Numbered from the stretch's first letter, positions 52,519 through 61,097 are shown. The stretch is 64,000 bases of DNA from Streptomyces sp. ATexAB-D23 (GCF_000373645.1 NZ_KB892004.1:147967-211966), one strand, 5' to 3'. Numbers and translations are program-made. The notes: generated by a model not told the origin, from the letters alone.

Positions 52519-53420
52519 CCTCAGCAGTCCCCGCAGCCCCGCAGCAGCCGGTCGTCGCCGTGCTCGGCACCGGGATCATGGGCGCGGCCATGGCCCGCAG
52601 CCTGCTCCGCGCCGGTCTGGAGGTCCGGGCCTGGAACCGCACCCCGGCCAAGGCCGCACCGCTCGCCTCCGACGGCGCCACCGTCACCGAGACGGCGGCC
52701 GAGGCCGTGCGCGGCGCCCACCTCGTGCTCACCTCGCTCAGCGACACGACGGCCGTCGCCGCCGCGCTCACCGCCGCGTCCGAGGGGCTGCACCGGGGCC
52801 AGGTGCTGCTGCAGACCTCGACGGTCGGGCCGGACGGCGCCGTCGAGCTGGCCCAGCGCGCCGCCGACCTCGGGCTGGTCCACCTCGACGCCCCGGTCGC
52901 CGGGACCCGGCAGCCCGCGGAGGCGGGCGCGCTGACCGTCCTCGTCTCCGGCCCCTCGGCCGCCCGTGCGGTGGCCGGACCGGTGCTGGACGCGATCGGG
53001 CAGCGCACGGTCTGGGTCGGGGAGGAACCGGGGGCGGCCTCCCGGCTCAAGCTCGTGGTCAACACCTGGGTGGTCAACCTGGTGGGCGGAGTCGCCGAGT
53101 GCCTGAACCTCGCCGAGGGTCTGGGCGTCGACCCGCGCGCGTTCCTGGACGTCGTCAAGGGCGGGCCGCTCGACACGGGCTACCTGCAGAGCAAGTCCGC
53201 CGCCGTTCTGGACGGGGACCTGACGCCCAGCTTCGCCCTGTCCACGGCTCTCAAGGACACCCGGCTCATTCTCGAAGCGGCCGGGCGGGCCGGTGTCCGG
53301 CTGGACCTGACCGCCGCTTCGGCCGCGCGCTTCGAGCGGGCGGAGGCGGACGGACACGGCGACGAGGACATGGTCGCCACCTATTACGCGGGCCGGGCCC
53401 CGGAGCGGCACGGCGACTGA
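52515..53420 (+). CDS. Beta-hydroxyacid dehydrogenase family oxidoreductase
   Basis: A 301-residue NAD(P)-dependent enzyme of the 3-hydroxyisobutyrate dehydrogenase superfamily. Motifs are VAVLGTGIMGAAMARSLLRAG (dinucleotide loop), LLQTSTVGP, LDAPVAGTRQPAEAGALTVLVSG (substrate site, normally DAPVSGG) and RLKLVVNTWVVNL with the catalytic Lys. The C-terminal helical domain has LDTGYLQSKS and SFALSTALKDTRL. Actual substrate unknown; 6-phosphogluconate-like and imine-reductase relatives share the fold. ATG 52515 overlaps the cbiZ stop, and AAGGGAA lies upstream, so the pair is coupled although no cobalamin link of this family is known to me. Confidence 0.85.
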   Translation: MTSAVPAAPQQPVVAVLGTGIMGAAMARSLLRAGLEVRAWNRTPAKAAPLASDGATVTETAAEAVRGAHLVLTSLSDTTAVAAALTAASEGLHRGQVLLQTSTVGPDGAVELAQRAADLGLVHLDAPVAGTRQPAEAGALTVLVSGPSAARAVAGPVLDAIGQRTVWVGEEPGAASRLKLVVNTWVVNLVGGVAECLNLAEGLGVDPRAFLDVVKGGPLDTGYLQSKSAAVLDGDLTPSFALSTALKDTRLILEAAGRAGVRLDLTAASAARFERAEADGHGDEDMVATYYAGRAPERHGD

Positions 53421-53461
53421 TCCGGCCGCGCGCCGCCCCGTCGTACGACGGCGAAGACCGC

Positions 53462-53488
53462 CCCACCGGTACGGGGGAGCCCGGTGGG
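53462..53488 (+). terminator. Hairpin after the dehydrogenase gene
   Basis: CCCACCGG at 53462-53469 and CCGGTGGG at 53481-53488 form a perfect stem. A 14-base perfect palindrome CCGTCGTACGACGG at 53438-53451 precedes it. Both lie in the 245-base gap before the quinone-oxidoreductase gene. Confidence 0.55.
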
Positions 53489-53665
53489 ACGGCCGCCACC
53501 AAGAGTGCCACAGGCCGGGGCGCGGCAGGAGCCGACCGGCTCATATCCGGCGGTAGTTGAGTCGAAATCGACGGTCGGGGGAATAGCCGCGCGCCATGCG
53601 TCCTTGCCGCAGCTGTGGCGTCCGGCAGCAGGGCGCCGGAGCACGGAACAGGGGAGAAGGAGCTC

Positions 53666-54583
53666 ATGCCGAAGGCGTACGTGTTCACCCGCAACGGCGG
53701 ACCGGAAGCGGAGGCCCTCGTCGACCTGGAGACGCCGGTCCCGGGCCCGGGGGAACTGCTCGTCGCGGTCCGCACGGCAGGCGTCAACCCGGTCGACTGG
53801 AAACTGCGCACCGGATACACCAGGCCCGGCAGCGAGCCGCTGCCGTTTCCCACCGTCTTCGGCAGCGAGGCCGCCGGAGTGGTCCGCGCGACCGGACCGG
53901 GCGTCGAGGGGTTCGGGCCGGGCGACGAGGTGTTCGGCAATCCGTTGACCGGCGGGTACGCCGAGTACACACTCCTGCCCGTCGCGGTGACCGCCCACAA
54001 GCCGGCCGGTGTCTCGTTCGCCGACGCGGCCGTCCTGCCCGTCGCCGCCGCCACCGCCTACGACGGAGTGCGACAGCTCGGGCTCGGCCCGGGAGCCACG
54101 CTGCTGGTCACCGGGGCGGGCGGCGGGGTGGGCAGCGCCGCCGTCCAGCTCGCCCGGCATGCCGGTGTCCGGGTCATCGGTGCCGCGAGCGAGGCCAAGA
54201 AGGACTTCGTGGCCTCGCTCGGCGCGGTGCACATCCCCTCCGGACCGGGACTCGCCGACCGGGTACGGGCCGCCGCCCCCGACGGCGTCGATGCCGTCTT
54301 CGACCTCGTCGGCGGCGACACGCTGCGCGAGGCGGCCACGCTCGTCGCGCCCGCCGCGCTGATCAGCGCCGGCGGGAAGCCGCTCGTCGAGGAGCTGGGC
54401 GGGGCGGCCGTCCGGCGGGCGCGTACCGCCGCGGTCCTGGACGAGGTGGCACGGCTGGTCGCCGAGGGCGTCCTGCGGACCCATGTCACCCGGACCTTCC
54501 CGCTCGACCGGGCGGGCGAGGCGCTGCGCGCGGTGGAGGACGGTCACGCGCTCGGCAAGACCGTGATCGAGGTGACCGCGTGA
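53666..54583 (+). CDS. Zinc-independent NADPH:quinone-type oxidoreductase (MDR family)
   Basis: A 305-residue medium-chain dehydrogenase/reductase. GVNPVDWKLRTGY replaces the zinc-binding Cys/His region of alcohol dehydrogenases, so it is of the quinone oxidoreductase type. FPTVFGSEAAGVV, GDEVFGNPLTGGYAEY and TGAGGGVGSAAVQLARHAG (NADPH loop) follow. ATG 53666 has AAGGAG six bases upstream. Its stop overlaps the start of the GNAT gene as GTGA. The likely reaction is NADPH-dependent reduction of a quinone or enone; its biological substrate is unknown. Confidence 0.9.
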   Translation: MPKAYVFTRNGGPEAEALVDLETPVPGPGELLVAVRTAGVNPVDWKLRTGYTRPGSEPLPFPTVFGSEAAGVVRATGPGVEGFGPGDEVFGNPLTGGYAEYTLLPVAVTAHKPAGVSFADAAVLPVAAATAYDGVRQLGLGPGATLLVTGAGGGVGSAAVQLARHAGVRVIGAASEAKKDFVASLGAVHIPSGPGLADRVRAAAPDGVDAVFDLVGGDTLREAATLVAPAALISAGGKPLVEELGGAAVRRARTAAVLDEVARLVAEGVLRTHVTRTFPLDRAGEALRAVEDGHALGKTVIEVTA

Positions 54584-55332
54584 GCGAGTCCCTGATCCCG
54601 GCCGGCCACCCGCTGGACGACCCGGTGGGCACCGCGCTGACGGGCCCGCACGCCCACTTCGCCGAGCGCCGGGGCCGCGTCCTGCGCTACCCGCCGGACG
54701 TCACCCCCTGGGTCGCGATCCCGCCGGACCCGGGGCCCGCCGACTGGGCCGACGTCGCCGCGCTCGCCGGACCGGGTGGTTCCGTCACGCTCACCGCTTT
54801 CCGGCAGCCCCCGCCCGCCGACTGGGAGGTCTCCTTCCACGCCGAGGGCGTCCAGCTCGTGGACGCGGGCGTGGCGGCCGCCCCGCACCCGGAAGCCGTA
54901 CGGCTCGGCCCCGCCGACGTACCGGAGATGCTCGACCTGGTCGCCCGCACCAGGCCGGGCCCCTTCGAACCCCGTACCGTGGAACTCGGCACCTACCTCG
55001 GCATCCGCCGGGGCGGAGCCCTTGTCGCCATGGCCGGCGAACGCCTGCGGCCACCGGGCTGGGGCGAGATCAGCGCGGTCTGCACGGACGAGTCGGTGCG
55101 CGGCCAGGGGCTCGGCGGCGGGCTCGTGCGCGCCGTCGCCCATGAGATCAGGCAGCGCGGCGACACCCCGTTCCTGCACGCGGCCGCCTCCAACACCGGG
55201 GCCGTCCGGCTCTACGAAGCGCTCGGCTTCGCACTCCGCCGCCGGACCGCGTTCCTCGCTGCGTCCGTCCCCGTCCGGCCGGTGGTCCCGGAGCCCGGCC
55301 GACGGGCCGGCACCGCGGCGGCCGGCCGCTGA
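54580..55332 (+). CDS. GNAT acetyltransferase (FR47-like)
   Basis: A 250-residue protein with an N-terminal region of about 110 residues that is not obviously catalytic (LDDPVGTALTGPHAHFAERRGRVLRYPPD). A C-terminal FR47-like acetyltransferase domain contains AVCTDESVRGQGLGGGLVRAVAHEIRQRG (acetyl-CoA motif) and LHAAASNTGAVRLYEALGFALRRR. It is coupled to the quinone oxidoreductase by a GTGA overlap. Substrate unknown. A hairpin follows its stop. Confidence 0.85.
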   Translation: MSESLIPAGHPLDDPVGTALTGPHAHFAERRGRVLRYPPDVTPWVAIPPDPGPADWADVAALAGPGGSVTLTAFRQPPPADWEVSFHAEGVQLVDAGVAAAPHPEAVRLGPADVPEMLDLVARTRPGPFEPRTVELGTYLGIRRGGALVAMAGERLRPPGWGEISAVCTDESVRGQGLGGGLVRAVAHEIRQRGDTPFLHAAASNTGAVRLYEALGFALRRRTAFLAASVPVRPVVPEPGRRAGTAAAGR

Positions 55333-55338
55333 TCCAGG

Positions 55339-55369
55339 GCCTTCGGCCTCCGGTACGGGGTCCGAAGGC
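55339..55369 (+). terminator. Hairpin after the GNAT gene
   Basis: GCCTTCGG at 55339-55346 and CCGAAGGC at 55362-55369 form a perfect eight-base stem with a 15-base loop, directly after the GNAT stop codon. Confidence 0.5.
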
Positions 55370-55500
55370 GCCGACGCCCCCTTTCCCGGGACCTTCGGCA
55401 GGGACGTGAGGCCGTAAGCCTCGTGTGCGCCACCCCGTTCGCCGGGTCGAATGGAAGGAAGGCCGGCGCCCGGCCGGCAGACCCCCGGAAGGAGAGGACC

Positions 55501-56715
55501 TTGACCATCGGACTCCTGAGCCGGTCCGCGACCCGGCAGGTGTCGCTCCCCGGCACCGACGCGGGCGAGGCGGCCGTACGCGCCCAGCGCGTCGGGAACG
55601 GGGCACTGTTCGGCGGACTGGTCCTGCTGACCGCAGTGATCGCCGGCCTCGACTTCCTCTCCGGCGAGGACCTGCGCCTGGTGCCGCTGCTGGTGGTCGT
55701 GCCGGCCCTCGTCTCCGTCTTCGGGACGATGGCGCAGACCGTGGGCGCCGCCTCCTGGGTCATGGTGGTGGCCGTCGGCTCGCGGCTGATGAGCGGCGGG
55801 ACCTTCTGGGACATCGCCAGCAGCATCATCTTCACCGTCGTGGCCTGCCTTCTCGGGATCGGTGCCTGCGCCCTGCGCATCCGGCACGCCATCGAGATCG
55901 CCCGGCTCCGGTCGGCCGCCGTCGCTCTCCAGCGCCAGATCCTGCGCCCCCTGCCCATCCCCACCGACCAGCTCACCGCTCACGGCACCTATACGCCGAT
56001 CGAGGAGGACCGCCTGGTCGGCGGGGACATCTACGAAGTCGTCCAGTCGGCCTACGGCACCCGCGTGATCATCGGTGACGTCCAGGGCAAGGGCGTTCCC
56101 GCCATCGGTGCGGGCTTCGCCGTCCTCGGCGCGTTCCGCGAGGCGGCCATCCGCGAGCCCTCCCTGACCGGCGTCGTCGACGCCCTGGAGGACGCCGTCG
56201 CACGGCACAACGCCTTCTCGGCCCAGACCGGCGAGACGGAGCGCTTCGTGACCGCCCTGGTCCTCGGCTTCGACGGCGACGGCCGGGTCCAGGCCGTGAA
56301 CTGCGGCCACCTGCCGCCCCGCCTGGTGCACGACGGGGTGGCCGTCGCGGTCCCGCTGCGCCGTACCTCGGTGCCGCTGGGCATGGCGGAGCTCAGCAAC
56401 GAGGGCCGCAGCGCGGAGCGGCTGGACTTCCCTCCCGGCGCGACGCTCCTGCTGTTCACCGACGGAGTGACCGAGGCCCGTGACGCCGACGGCGACTTCT
56501 ACCCGCTGGACACCCGGCTCGGCCGCTGGGCCCGCCTGGAGCCCCGGGAGCTGCTCGACGCCCTCGAACAGGATCTGGAGGACTTCTCCGGCGGGGTGCG
56601 GCGCGACGACATCGCCGTCCTGGCGCTGCGCCGGGCCCCCTCGGCGGTCCCCCGCCCGGCCGAGCCCGCGGGCCAGGAGGCGATGCGCGCGGCCTCGGTG
56701 TTCAGCGGGCTGTAG
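55501..56715 (+). CDS. Membrane-anchored PP2C/SpoIIE-type phosphatase
   Basis: A 404-residue protein. The N-terminal 130 residues contain three or four hydrophobic segments (NGALFGGLVLLTAVIAGL, LVPLLVVVPALVSVFG, WVMVVAVGSRLM and IIFTVVACLLGIGACAL). A linker helix and the SpoIIE phosphatase domain follow. The metal ligands are intact: Asp176 in VGGDIYE, Asp193 in IGDVQGKG and Asp369-Asp370 in RRDDIAVLALR. It should dephosphorylate an anti-sigma antagonist in response to a membrane signal. I chose TTG 55501 because AAGGAGAGG lies just upstream; an in-frame GTG at 55423 is less well placed. It is the third SpoIIE-type protein in the window. Confidence 0.87.
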   Translation: MTIGLLSRSATRQVSLPGTDAGEAAVRAQRVGNGALFGGLVLLTAVIAGLDFLSGEDLRLVPLLVVVPALVSVFGTMAQTVGAASWVMVVAVGSRLMSGGTFWDIASSIIFTVVACLLGIGACALRIRHAIEIARLRSAAVALQRQILRPLPIPTDQLTAHGTYTPIEEDRLVGGDIYEVVQSAYGTRVIIGDVQGKGVPAIGAGFAVLGAFREAAIREPSLTGVVDALEDAVARHNAFSAQTGETERFVTALVLGFDGDGRVQAVNCGHLPPRLVHDGVAVAVPLRRTSVPLGMAELSNEGRSAERLDFPPGATLLLFTDGVTEARDADGDFYPLDTRLGRWARLEPRELLDALEQDLEDFSGGVRRDDIAVLALRRAPSAVPRPAEPAGQEAMRAASVFSGL

Positions 56716-56757
56716 AGCGGGAGAACGGGCCGCGGAGCAAGCGGATCAGGGCACTTC

Positions 56758-56791
56758 ATGTCCCGGCGAGACTCATGTCGCGTCGGGACAT
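56758..56791 (+). promoter_or_regulatory. Candidate TetR operator
   Basis: ATGTCCCG at 56758-56765 and CGGGACAT at 56784-56791 are perfect inverted arms 18 bases apart. A shorter ATGTC/GACAT pair (56775-56779, 56787-56791) overlaps the right arm. A -10-like TACGGT lies at 56801-56806, eight bases before the regulator's ATG, so a protein bound here would cover the promoter. This fits autoregulation by the TetR protein. Confidence 0.5.
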
Positions 56792-56813
56792 TTTCGGGTG
56801 TACGGTGAAAAAC

Positions 56814-57509
56814 ATGCAAGCGGAACAGAAGCTTCCGGAAAGGCGGAGCCGCAAGGCCCGCCGGACCCGGGACGCCCTGGCGGGGGCGGCATTCGAGCTC
56901 GTGCTCGACCGCGGTCTCAGGGACGTGACGGTCGAGGAGATCGCGGAACGCGCGGACGTCGACCGCCGCACCTTCAGCCGGTACTTCGCGAGCAAGGAGG
57001 ACGCCGTCCTGGACTCCGTCCGGGGCGACGGCGACCGGATCAACGCCGCCCTGCGGGCCCGCCCGGCCGAAGAGCCCCCGCTCACCGCCTACCGCCGGGC
57101 CGTACTGGACTGGCTGGCGGACCCGGCCGCGCCGGCCTGGCACCGCCGCCCGAGGATCTTCGAACTGATGGTCCTCGCCGAGCGGGAGCCGACCCTCTAC
57201 GCCGCGTTCCACCACATCCGGGTGGACGCCCAGGAGGACTCGGTCACCATCGTCGCCGACCGGATCGGGGCCGACCCCCGCAGCGACCTGCGGCCCGCCG
57301 TCACGGTCGCCGCCGGAGCCGGCGCACTCCTCGCGGCCCAGGCCGCCTGGGTGCGCGGGAACCGCCCCGACGCGCTGCCCCGGCTCGTCGAGCGGGCCTT
57401 CGACGCCCTGGCCGCGGATCTGTTCGCCCGGCCCGCGTCACAGAGCACCACCAGCACTCCCGCGTCACAGAGCACCACCAGCACCACGGAAGGAAACGGC
57501 ACCTCATGA
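56814..57509 (+). CDS. TetR-family transcriptional regulator
   Basis: A 231-residue regulator. The N-terminal helix-turn-helix is clear: RRSRKARRTRDALAGAAFELV, then DVTVEEIAERADVDRRTFSRYFASKEDAVLDSV (about residues 12-60). The C-terminal ligand domain is not diagnostic; PRIFELMVLAEREPTLYAAFHHI fits the usual helices. It ends in an odd Ser/Thr tail made of a 27-base tandem repeat (PASQSTTST twice). ATG 56814 lies close behind a -10-like box and has no ribosome site, so the mRNA may be leaderless. It is coupled to the SDR gene by ATGA, and a candidate operator precedes it, so it probably controls itself, the SDR and perhaps the alcohol dehydrogenase. Confidence 0.88.
   Translation: MQAEQKLPERRSRKARRTRDALAGAAFELVLDRGLRDVTVEEIAERADVDRRTFSRYFASKEDAVLDSVRGDGDRINAALRARPAEEPPLTAYRRAVLDWLADPAAPAWHRRPRIFELMVLAEREPTLYAAFHHIRVDAQEDSVTIVADRIGADPRSDLRPAVTVAAGAGALLAAQAAWVRGNRPDALPRLVERAFDALAADLFARPASQSTTSTPASQSTTSTTEGNGTS
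57432..57485 (+). repeat. 27-base tandem repeat at the end of the TetR gene
   Basis: Two copies (57432-57458 and 57459-57485) identical at 26 of 27 positions, unit starting CCCGCGTCACAGAGCACCAC, encode PASQSTTST twice in the C-terminal tail of the regulator. Being a multiple of three it can change copy number without a frameshift. Confidence 0.9.
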
Positions 57510-58282
57510 GCACCACCACCCCCACCCCCAACGGCCAGGAATTCGCCGGCCGCACCGCGCTCGTCACCGGAGGAGCCTCCGGCATCGGCCTGGCCCTCGC
57601 CCGCCGGCTCGCCGGCGCGGGCGCCTCGGTCGTCGTGGCCGACTACAACGAGGAGAGCGCCCGCGCGGCGGTCGCCGAACTGGAGAGCGCCGGCGGCCGG
57701 GCCGCCGCCGTGGCCATGGACGTCACCGACCCCGCGTCCGTGGAGGCGGGCGTGCGGTTCGCCGTGGACACCTTCGGCGCACTGCACCTCGCGGTGAACA
57801 ACGCCGGCATCGGCGGGCCGAGCAGCCCGACCGGCGAGTACGCCGTCGAGGACTGGGACCGGGTCGTCGCCACCAACCTCAGCGGCGTCTTCTACTCGAT
57901 GCGCTACGAACTGCCCGCCATCGTCGCCGCGGGCGGCGGTGCGATCGTCAACATGTCCTCGATCCTCGGTACCAACGGCTTCGCCGGCTCGCCGGCCTAC
58001 GCCGCCGCCAAGCACGGCGTCGTCGGCCTCACCAAGACCGCCGCCCTCGAATACGCCGCGCAGAACGTCCGGATCAACGCGGTGGGCCCCGGCTTCATCG
58101 ACACCCCGCTCCTGCGCAACACCGAGGGACCGGCCCGCGACCACCTGATCTCGCTGCACCCGGCCGGGCGTCTCGGCACGGCGGAGGAAGTGGCGGAGCT
58201 CGCCGCCTTCCTGCTCTCCGACCGCGCCTCGTTCATCCACGGCAGCTACCACCTGGTGGACGGCGGCTACTCCGCCTCCTGA
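57506..58282 (+). CDS. Short-chain dehydrogenase/reductase (classical)
   Basis: A 258-residue NAD(P)-dependent oxidoreductase. The cofactor loop is TALVTGGASGIGLALARRLAGAG, followed by VVVADYNEE (Asp after strand two suggests NAD preference), NNAGIGG, the catalytic Ser in NMSSILG, and PAYAAAKHGVVGLTKTAALEYA with Tyr-x3-Lys. The C terminus FIHGSYHLVDGGYSAS is typical. ATG 57506 overlaps the TetR stop, with AAGGAAA upstream. Substrate unknown; secondary alcohols or ketosteroids are common for the group. It is likely regulated by the coupled TetR protein. Confidence 0.92.
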   Translation: MSTTTPTPNGQEFAGRTALVTGGASGIGLALARRLAGAGASVVVADYNEESARAAVAELESAGGRAAAVAMDVTDPASVEAGVRFAVDTFGALHLAVNNAGIGGPSSPTGEYAVEDWDRVVATNLSGVFYSMRYELPAIVAAGGGAIVNMSSILGTNGFAGSPAYAAAKHGVVGLTKTAALEYAAQNVRINAVGPGFIDTPLLRNTEGPARDHLISLHPAGRLGTAEEVAELAAFLLSDRASFIHGSYHLVDGGYSAS

Positions 58283-58389
58283 GCGGCGGACGGGGGCGGG
58301 GACGGGGAACGACAACGGGGGAGGCCGGGGGGAACGGGGGGCTCGGGGGCCGGAACAGCCAGAGGTCGACAGAGGTCAAGGAGGACCCC

Positions 58390-59430
58390 ATGAAAGCCGT
58401 CCAATACCGCGAGATCGGTGCCGCACCCGAGGTCGTCACCGTGCCCGACCCGGAACCGGGCCCCGGGCAGGTGCTGTTGAAGGTCACCGCGGCAGGCGTC
58501 TGCCACTCCGACATAGCCGTGATGAGCTGGCCCGCCGACCAGTTCCCCTACCCGCTGCCGCTCACCCTCGGCCACGAGGGCGTCGGCACGGTCGCCGCAC
58601 TCGGTGCCGGCGTCAGCGGCCTCACGACCGGCCAGTCCGTCGCCGTCTACGGCCCCTGGGGCTGCGGCACCTGCGTCAAGTGCGCCGAGGGCAAGGAAAA
58701 CTACTGCCTGCGCGCCCAGGAGCTGGGCATCAACCCGCCCGGACTCGGCTCGCCGGGCGCCATGGCCGAGTACATGATCGTCGACGACCCGCGCCACCTC
58801 GTCCCCATCGGCGACCTCGACCCGGTGCGGACGGTGCCGCTCACCGACGCCGGCCTCACCCCGTACCACGCCATCAAGCGCTCCCTGCCGAAGCTGGTAC
58901 CCGGGGCCACCGCCGTCGTCATCGGCACCGGAGGGCTCGGCCACGTGGCCATCCAGCTGCTGCGCGCCCTGACCGCGGCCCGGGTCATCGCCCTCGACGT
59001 CACCGAGGAGAAGCTCACCCTCGCCCGCACGGTCGGGGCGCACGAGGCGGTGCTGTCGGACGAGCACGCCGCGGAACGCATCCGGGAGCTGACGGGCGGC
59101 GTCGGCGCCCAGGTCGTCCTGGACTTCGTCGGCGCCGCACCGACCGTCGCCACGGCCGGAGCGGCGGCCGCCATCGACTCCGACGTCACGATCGTCGGCA
59201 TCGGCGGCGGAGCCCTGCCCGTCGGCTTCGGCGTACTGCCGTTCAACACGACGGTCAGCGCCCCGTACTGGGGATCACGCTCCGAACTGGCCGAGGTCCT
59301 CGACCTCGCCCACGCCGGCGCGGTCGACGTGCACGTCGAGACGTACACCCTGGACGAGGCGCCGCTCGCCTACGAGCGACTGCACGCCGGCAAGATCAAC
59401 GGCCGGGCCGTCATCCTCCCGCAGGGCTGA
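58390..59430 (+). CDS. Zinc-dependent alcohol dehydrogenase
   Basis: A 346-residue medium-chain alcohol dehydrogenase. The catalytic zinc ligands lie in GVCHSDIAV (Cys) and LGHEGVGTV (His-Glu), and the structural zinc lobe CGTCVKCAEGKENYC has four cysteines. The NAD-binding loop is VVIGTGGLGHVAIQLLRALTAARV with an Asp (IALDVTEEK) that favours NAD(H). ATG 58390 has a perfect AAGGAGG seven bases upstream, so it is probably well translated. It is 107 bases after the SDR on the same strand and may belong to the same TetR-controlled group. It oxidises or reduces short or aromatic alcohols; exact substrate unknown. Confidence 0.93.
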   Translation: MKAVQYREIGAAPEVVTVPDPEPGPGQVLLKVTAAGVCHSDIAVMSWPADQFPYPLPLTLGHEGVGTVAALGAGVSGLTTGQSVAVYGPWGCGTCVKCAEGKENYCLRAQELGINPPGLGSPGAMAEYMIVDDPRHLVPIGDLDPVRTVPLTDAGLTPYHAIKRSLPKLVPGATAVVIGTGGLGHVAIQLLRALTAARVIALDVTEEKLTLARTVGAHEAVLSDEHAAERIRELTGGVGAQVVLDFVGAAPTVATAGAAAAIDSDVTIVGIGGGALPVGFGVLPFNTTVSAPYWGSRSELAEVLDLAHAGAVDVHVETYTLDEAPLAYERLHAGKINGRAVILPQG

Positions 59431-59451
59431 CCCCGCGAGAGGACCCGCGCA

Positions 59452-59490
59452 CGGAGGCGGGCCGTCGCACCGGACGACGGCCCGCCTCCG
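59452..59490. terminator. Bidirectional terminator between ADH and NUDIX genes
   Basis: CGGAGGCGGGCCGTCG at 59452-59467 pairs perfectly over 16 bases with its complement at 59475-59490, with a seven-base loop. It sits centrally in the 76-base gap between the two convergent genes and can stop both. Confidence 0.85.
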
Positions 59491-59506
59491 CGCTCATGCT
59501 CCGGGC

Positions 59507-59998
59507 TCAGTCCCCGCCACCCGCCAGACGCGCGCGCAACCGCTCCACGAAGACCCGCTGCCCCTTGACCAGCCGCTCGGCCGCGACCTTCGGGCCGCAC
59601 CAGGCGAACCGGTCCATCTCCGGGAACTCCCGCAGCACCCCGGAGCCGCGCGGCCACTCCATCGTGAACGTGCCGGGCACGGCGGACGCCGGATCGATCT
59701 CGGCCCGCAGCGCCCACACCGTCACCGTCTTGCCGCTGGGCTGCCGGGCCTCGCCCAGCGCCAGCCACTCACCGTCCGGCACCGGGCGGCCGAACTCCTC
59801 CTCGAACTCCCTGCGGGCCGCCGCCCGGGGCTCCTCGCCGGGGAGGTACTCGCCCTTGGGCACCGACCAGGCGGCCTGCTCGCGGCCCGCCCAGAACGGG
59901 CCGCCCATGTGCCCGATGAGAACTTCGAGCCCACGCCCGGCACCGGTACGGAACAGCAGCAGGCCCGCGCTGCGGCGGGGGTTCTTCGTGGCCGTCAT
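59507..59998 (-). CDS. NUDIX hydrolase
   Basis: A 163-residue hydrolase. The NUDIX box G-x5-E-x7-REUxEExGU is present as GEYLPGEEPRAAARREFEEEFG, about residues 49-70. SAGLLLFRTGAGRGLEVLIGHMGGPFW at the start and AAWSVPKGEY before the box match a branch that includes diadenosine-polyphosphate-type pyrophosphatases (WSVPKGE). It should split a nucleoside diphosphate linked to another group. Start ATG 59998. It is convergent with the alcohol dehydrogenase. Confidence 0.92.
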   Translation of the reverse strand: MTATKNPRRSAGLLLFRTGAGRGLEVLIGHMGGPFWAGREQAAWSVPKGEYLPGEEPRAAARREFEEEFGRPVPDGEWLALGEARQPSGKTVTVWALRAEIDPASAVPGTFTMEWPRGSGVLREFPEMDRFAWCGPKVAAERLVKGQRVFVERLRARLAGGGD

Positions 59999-60045
59999 AC
60001 CGCCAAGTGTGCGCGGCGAGCGCCCTCACGCCCCGGTGACACCCC

Positions 60046-60456
60046 CTACGCCTTGCGGTAGTCGTACGCCTCCGACGCGGCCGCGGCCACGGCGTCCAGG
60101 TCTCCGCCGGCCGAGGCCGTGACCAGGGCCGCCACCGCGCCCTCGACGAACGGGGCGTCCACCAGCCGTGCCCCGTCCGGGAGTTCGTCCCCCTCGGCCA
60201 GCATCGCCTTCACCGTCAGCACCGCGCTCCCGAGGTCGACGAGCACGGCTATCCCCGCGCCCGCGTCCACCGACCGGGCCGCGTCGGCGATCAGCTCCGC
60301 GCTCGTCCCGAGGCCACCCGCCCGTGTGCCGCCGGCCGCGGCCACCGGAGCGGTCGCACCGCCCGCCGCGAGCCCCCTGGCCAGCTCCGCCACCGCCTCG
60401 GCCACCGGCCCGCTGTGCGAGACCAGCACGATGCCCACCTGCGCGTCCGTACTCAT
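60046..60456 (-). CDS. dhaM: Dihydroxyacetone kinase phosphotransferase subunit DhaM
   Basis: A 136-residue PTS EIIA-like (mannose-type) protein, the single-domain form of DhaM. VGIVLVSHSGPVAEAVAEL includes His14, the residue phosphorylated by HPr in this family, and IAVLVDLGSAVLTVKAML and ARLVDAPFVEGAVAALVTAS are characteristic. It passes phosphate to ADP bound on DhaL. ATG 60456 overlaps the DhaL stop (ATGA). Single-domain DhaM, without the HPr and EI-like domains of E. coli DhaM, relies on the general PTS proteins encoded elsewhere. Confidence 0.93.
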   Translation of the reverse strand: MSTDAQVGIVLVSHSGPVAEAVAELARGLAAGGATAPVAAAGGTRAGGLGTSAELIADAARSVDAGAGIAVLVDLGSAVLTVKAMLAEGDELPDGARLVDAPFVEGAVAALVTASAGGDLDAVAAAASEAYDYRKA

Positions 60457-61067
60457 GCCGCGCCCCCGGCCGTGTCCTCGGTGTCCGCCAGCGCGGCCAT
60501 CAGGAGCGCCGCGGACGCGGCCCCCGGGTCCTGGTGCCCGATGCTCCGCTCGCCCAGATAGCTCGCCCTGCCCCTGCGCGCCTGGAGCGGGACAGTCGCC
60601 TCCGCGCCCGCCAGCGCCGCCTCCCGCCCCGCGGCGAACGAGGTCCCGAGCGCGTCGACGGCCGGCAGCAGCGCGTCGAGCATCGTCTTGTCACCGGCCC
60701 GCGCCCCGCCCAGCTGCGCCACGGCCGCCACGCCTGCGCCGAGGGCCTGGGCCAGTTCGTCGGCCGTCACGGCGGGGGCGTCGCCGAGCGCCTTGCCCGT
60801 ACGCCGCAGCAGTGTCCCGTACAGCGGTCCCGATGCCCCGCCGACGGTTGAGATCAACTGCCGTCCGGCCAGCGCCAGTACGGCTCCCGGGGTCTGCTGC
60901 GGCTCCTTCTCCAGGGCCGCCGAGACCGCGGTGAATCCGCGGCGCAGATTGCTGCCGTGATCGGCGTCCCCGATCGCGGAGTCCAGCTCGGTCAGCCGTT
61001 CCGCCTCGCGGTCGACGAGAGCGGTGACCGTGGTCATCCAGCGGTGGAAGAAAGCGGCGTCGAGCAC
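60453..61067 (-). CDS. dhaL: Dihydroxyacetone kinase ADP-binding subunit DhaL
   Basis: A 204-residue helical subunit that holds ADP. Motifs are LDSAIGDADHGSNLRRGF (metal-binding aspartates), STVGGASGPLYGTLL, GARAGDKTMLDALLPA and GRASYLGERSIGHQDPGAAS. These match DhaL almost completely. It is re-phosphorylated by DhaM and phosphorylates dihydroxyacetone on DhaK. It lies between dhaK (30-base gap) and dhaM (ATGA overlap) in one leftward operon. Confidence 0.95.
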   Translation of the reverse strand: MLDAAFFHRWMTTVTALVDREAERLTELDSAIGDADHGSNLRRGFTAVSAALEKEPQQTPGAVLALAGRQLISTVGGASGPLYGTLLRRTGKALGDAPAVTADELAQALGAGVAAVAQLGGARAGDKTMLDALLPAVDALGTSFAAGREAALAGAEATVPLQARRGRASYLGERSIGHQDPGAASAALLMAALADTEDTAGGAA

Positions 61068-61097
61068 ATCAACTCCTTGGTCCGTGGAACGAGCGGG

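Noticed and set aside
57432..57485. Short direct repeats considered as a CRISPR fragment
   Set aside because: The two copies are directly adjacent without spacers and are in frame within the TetR gene.
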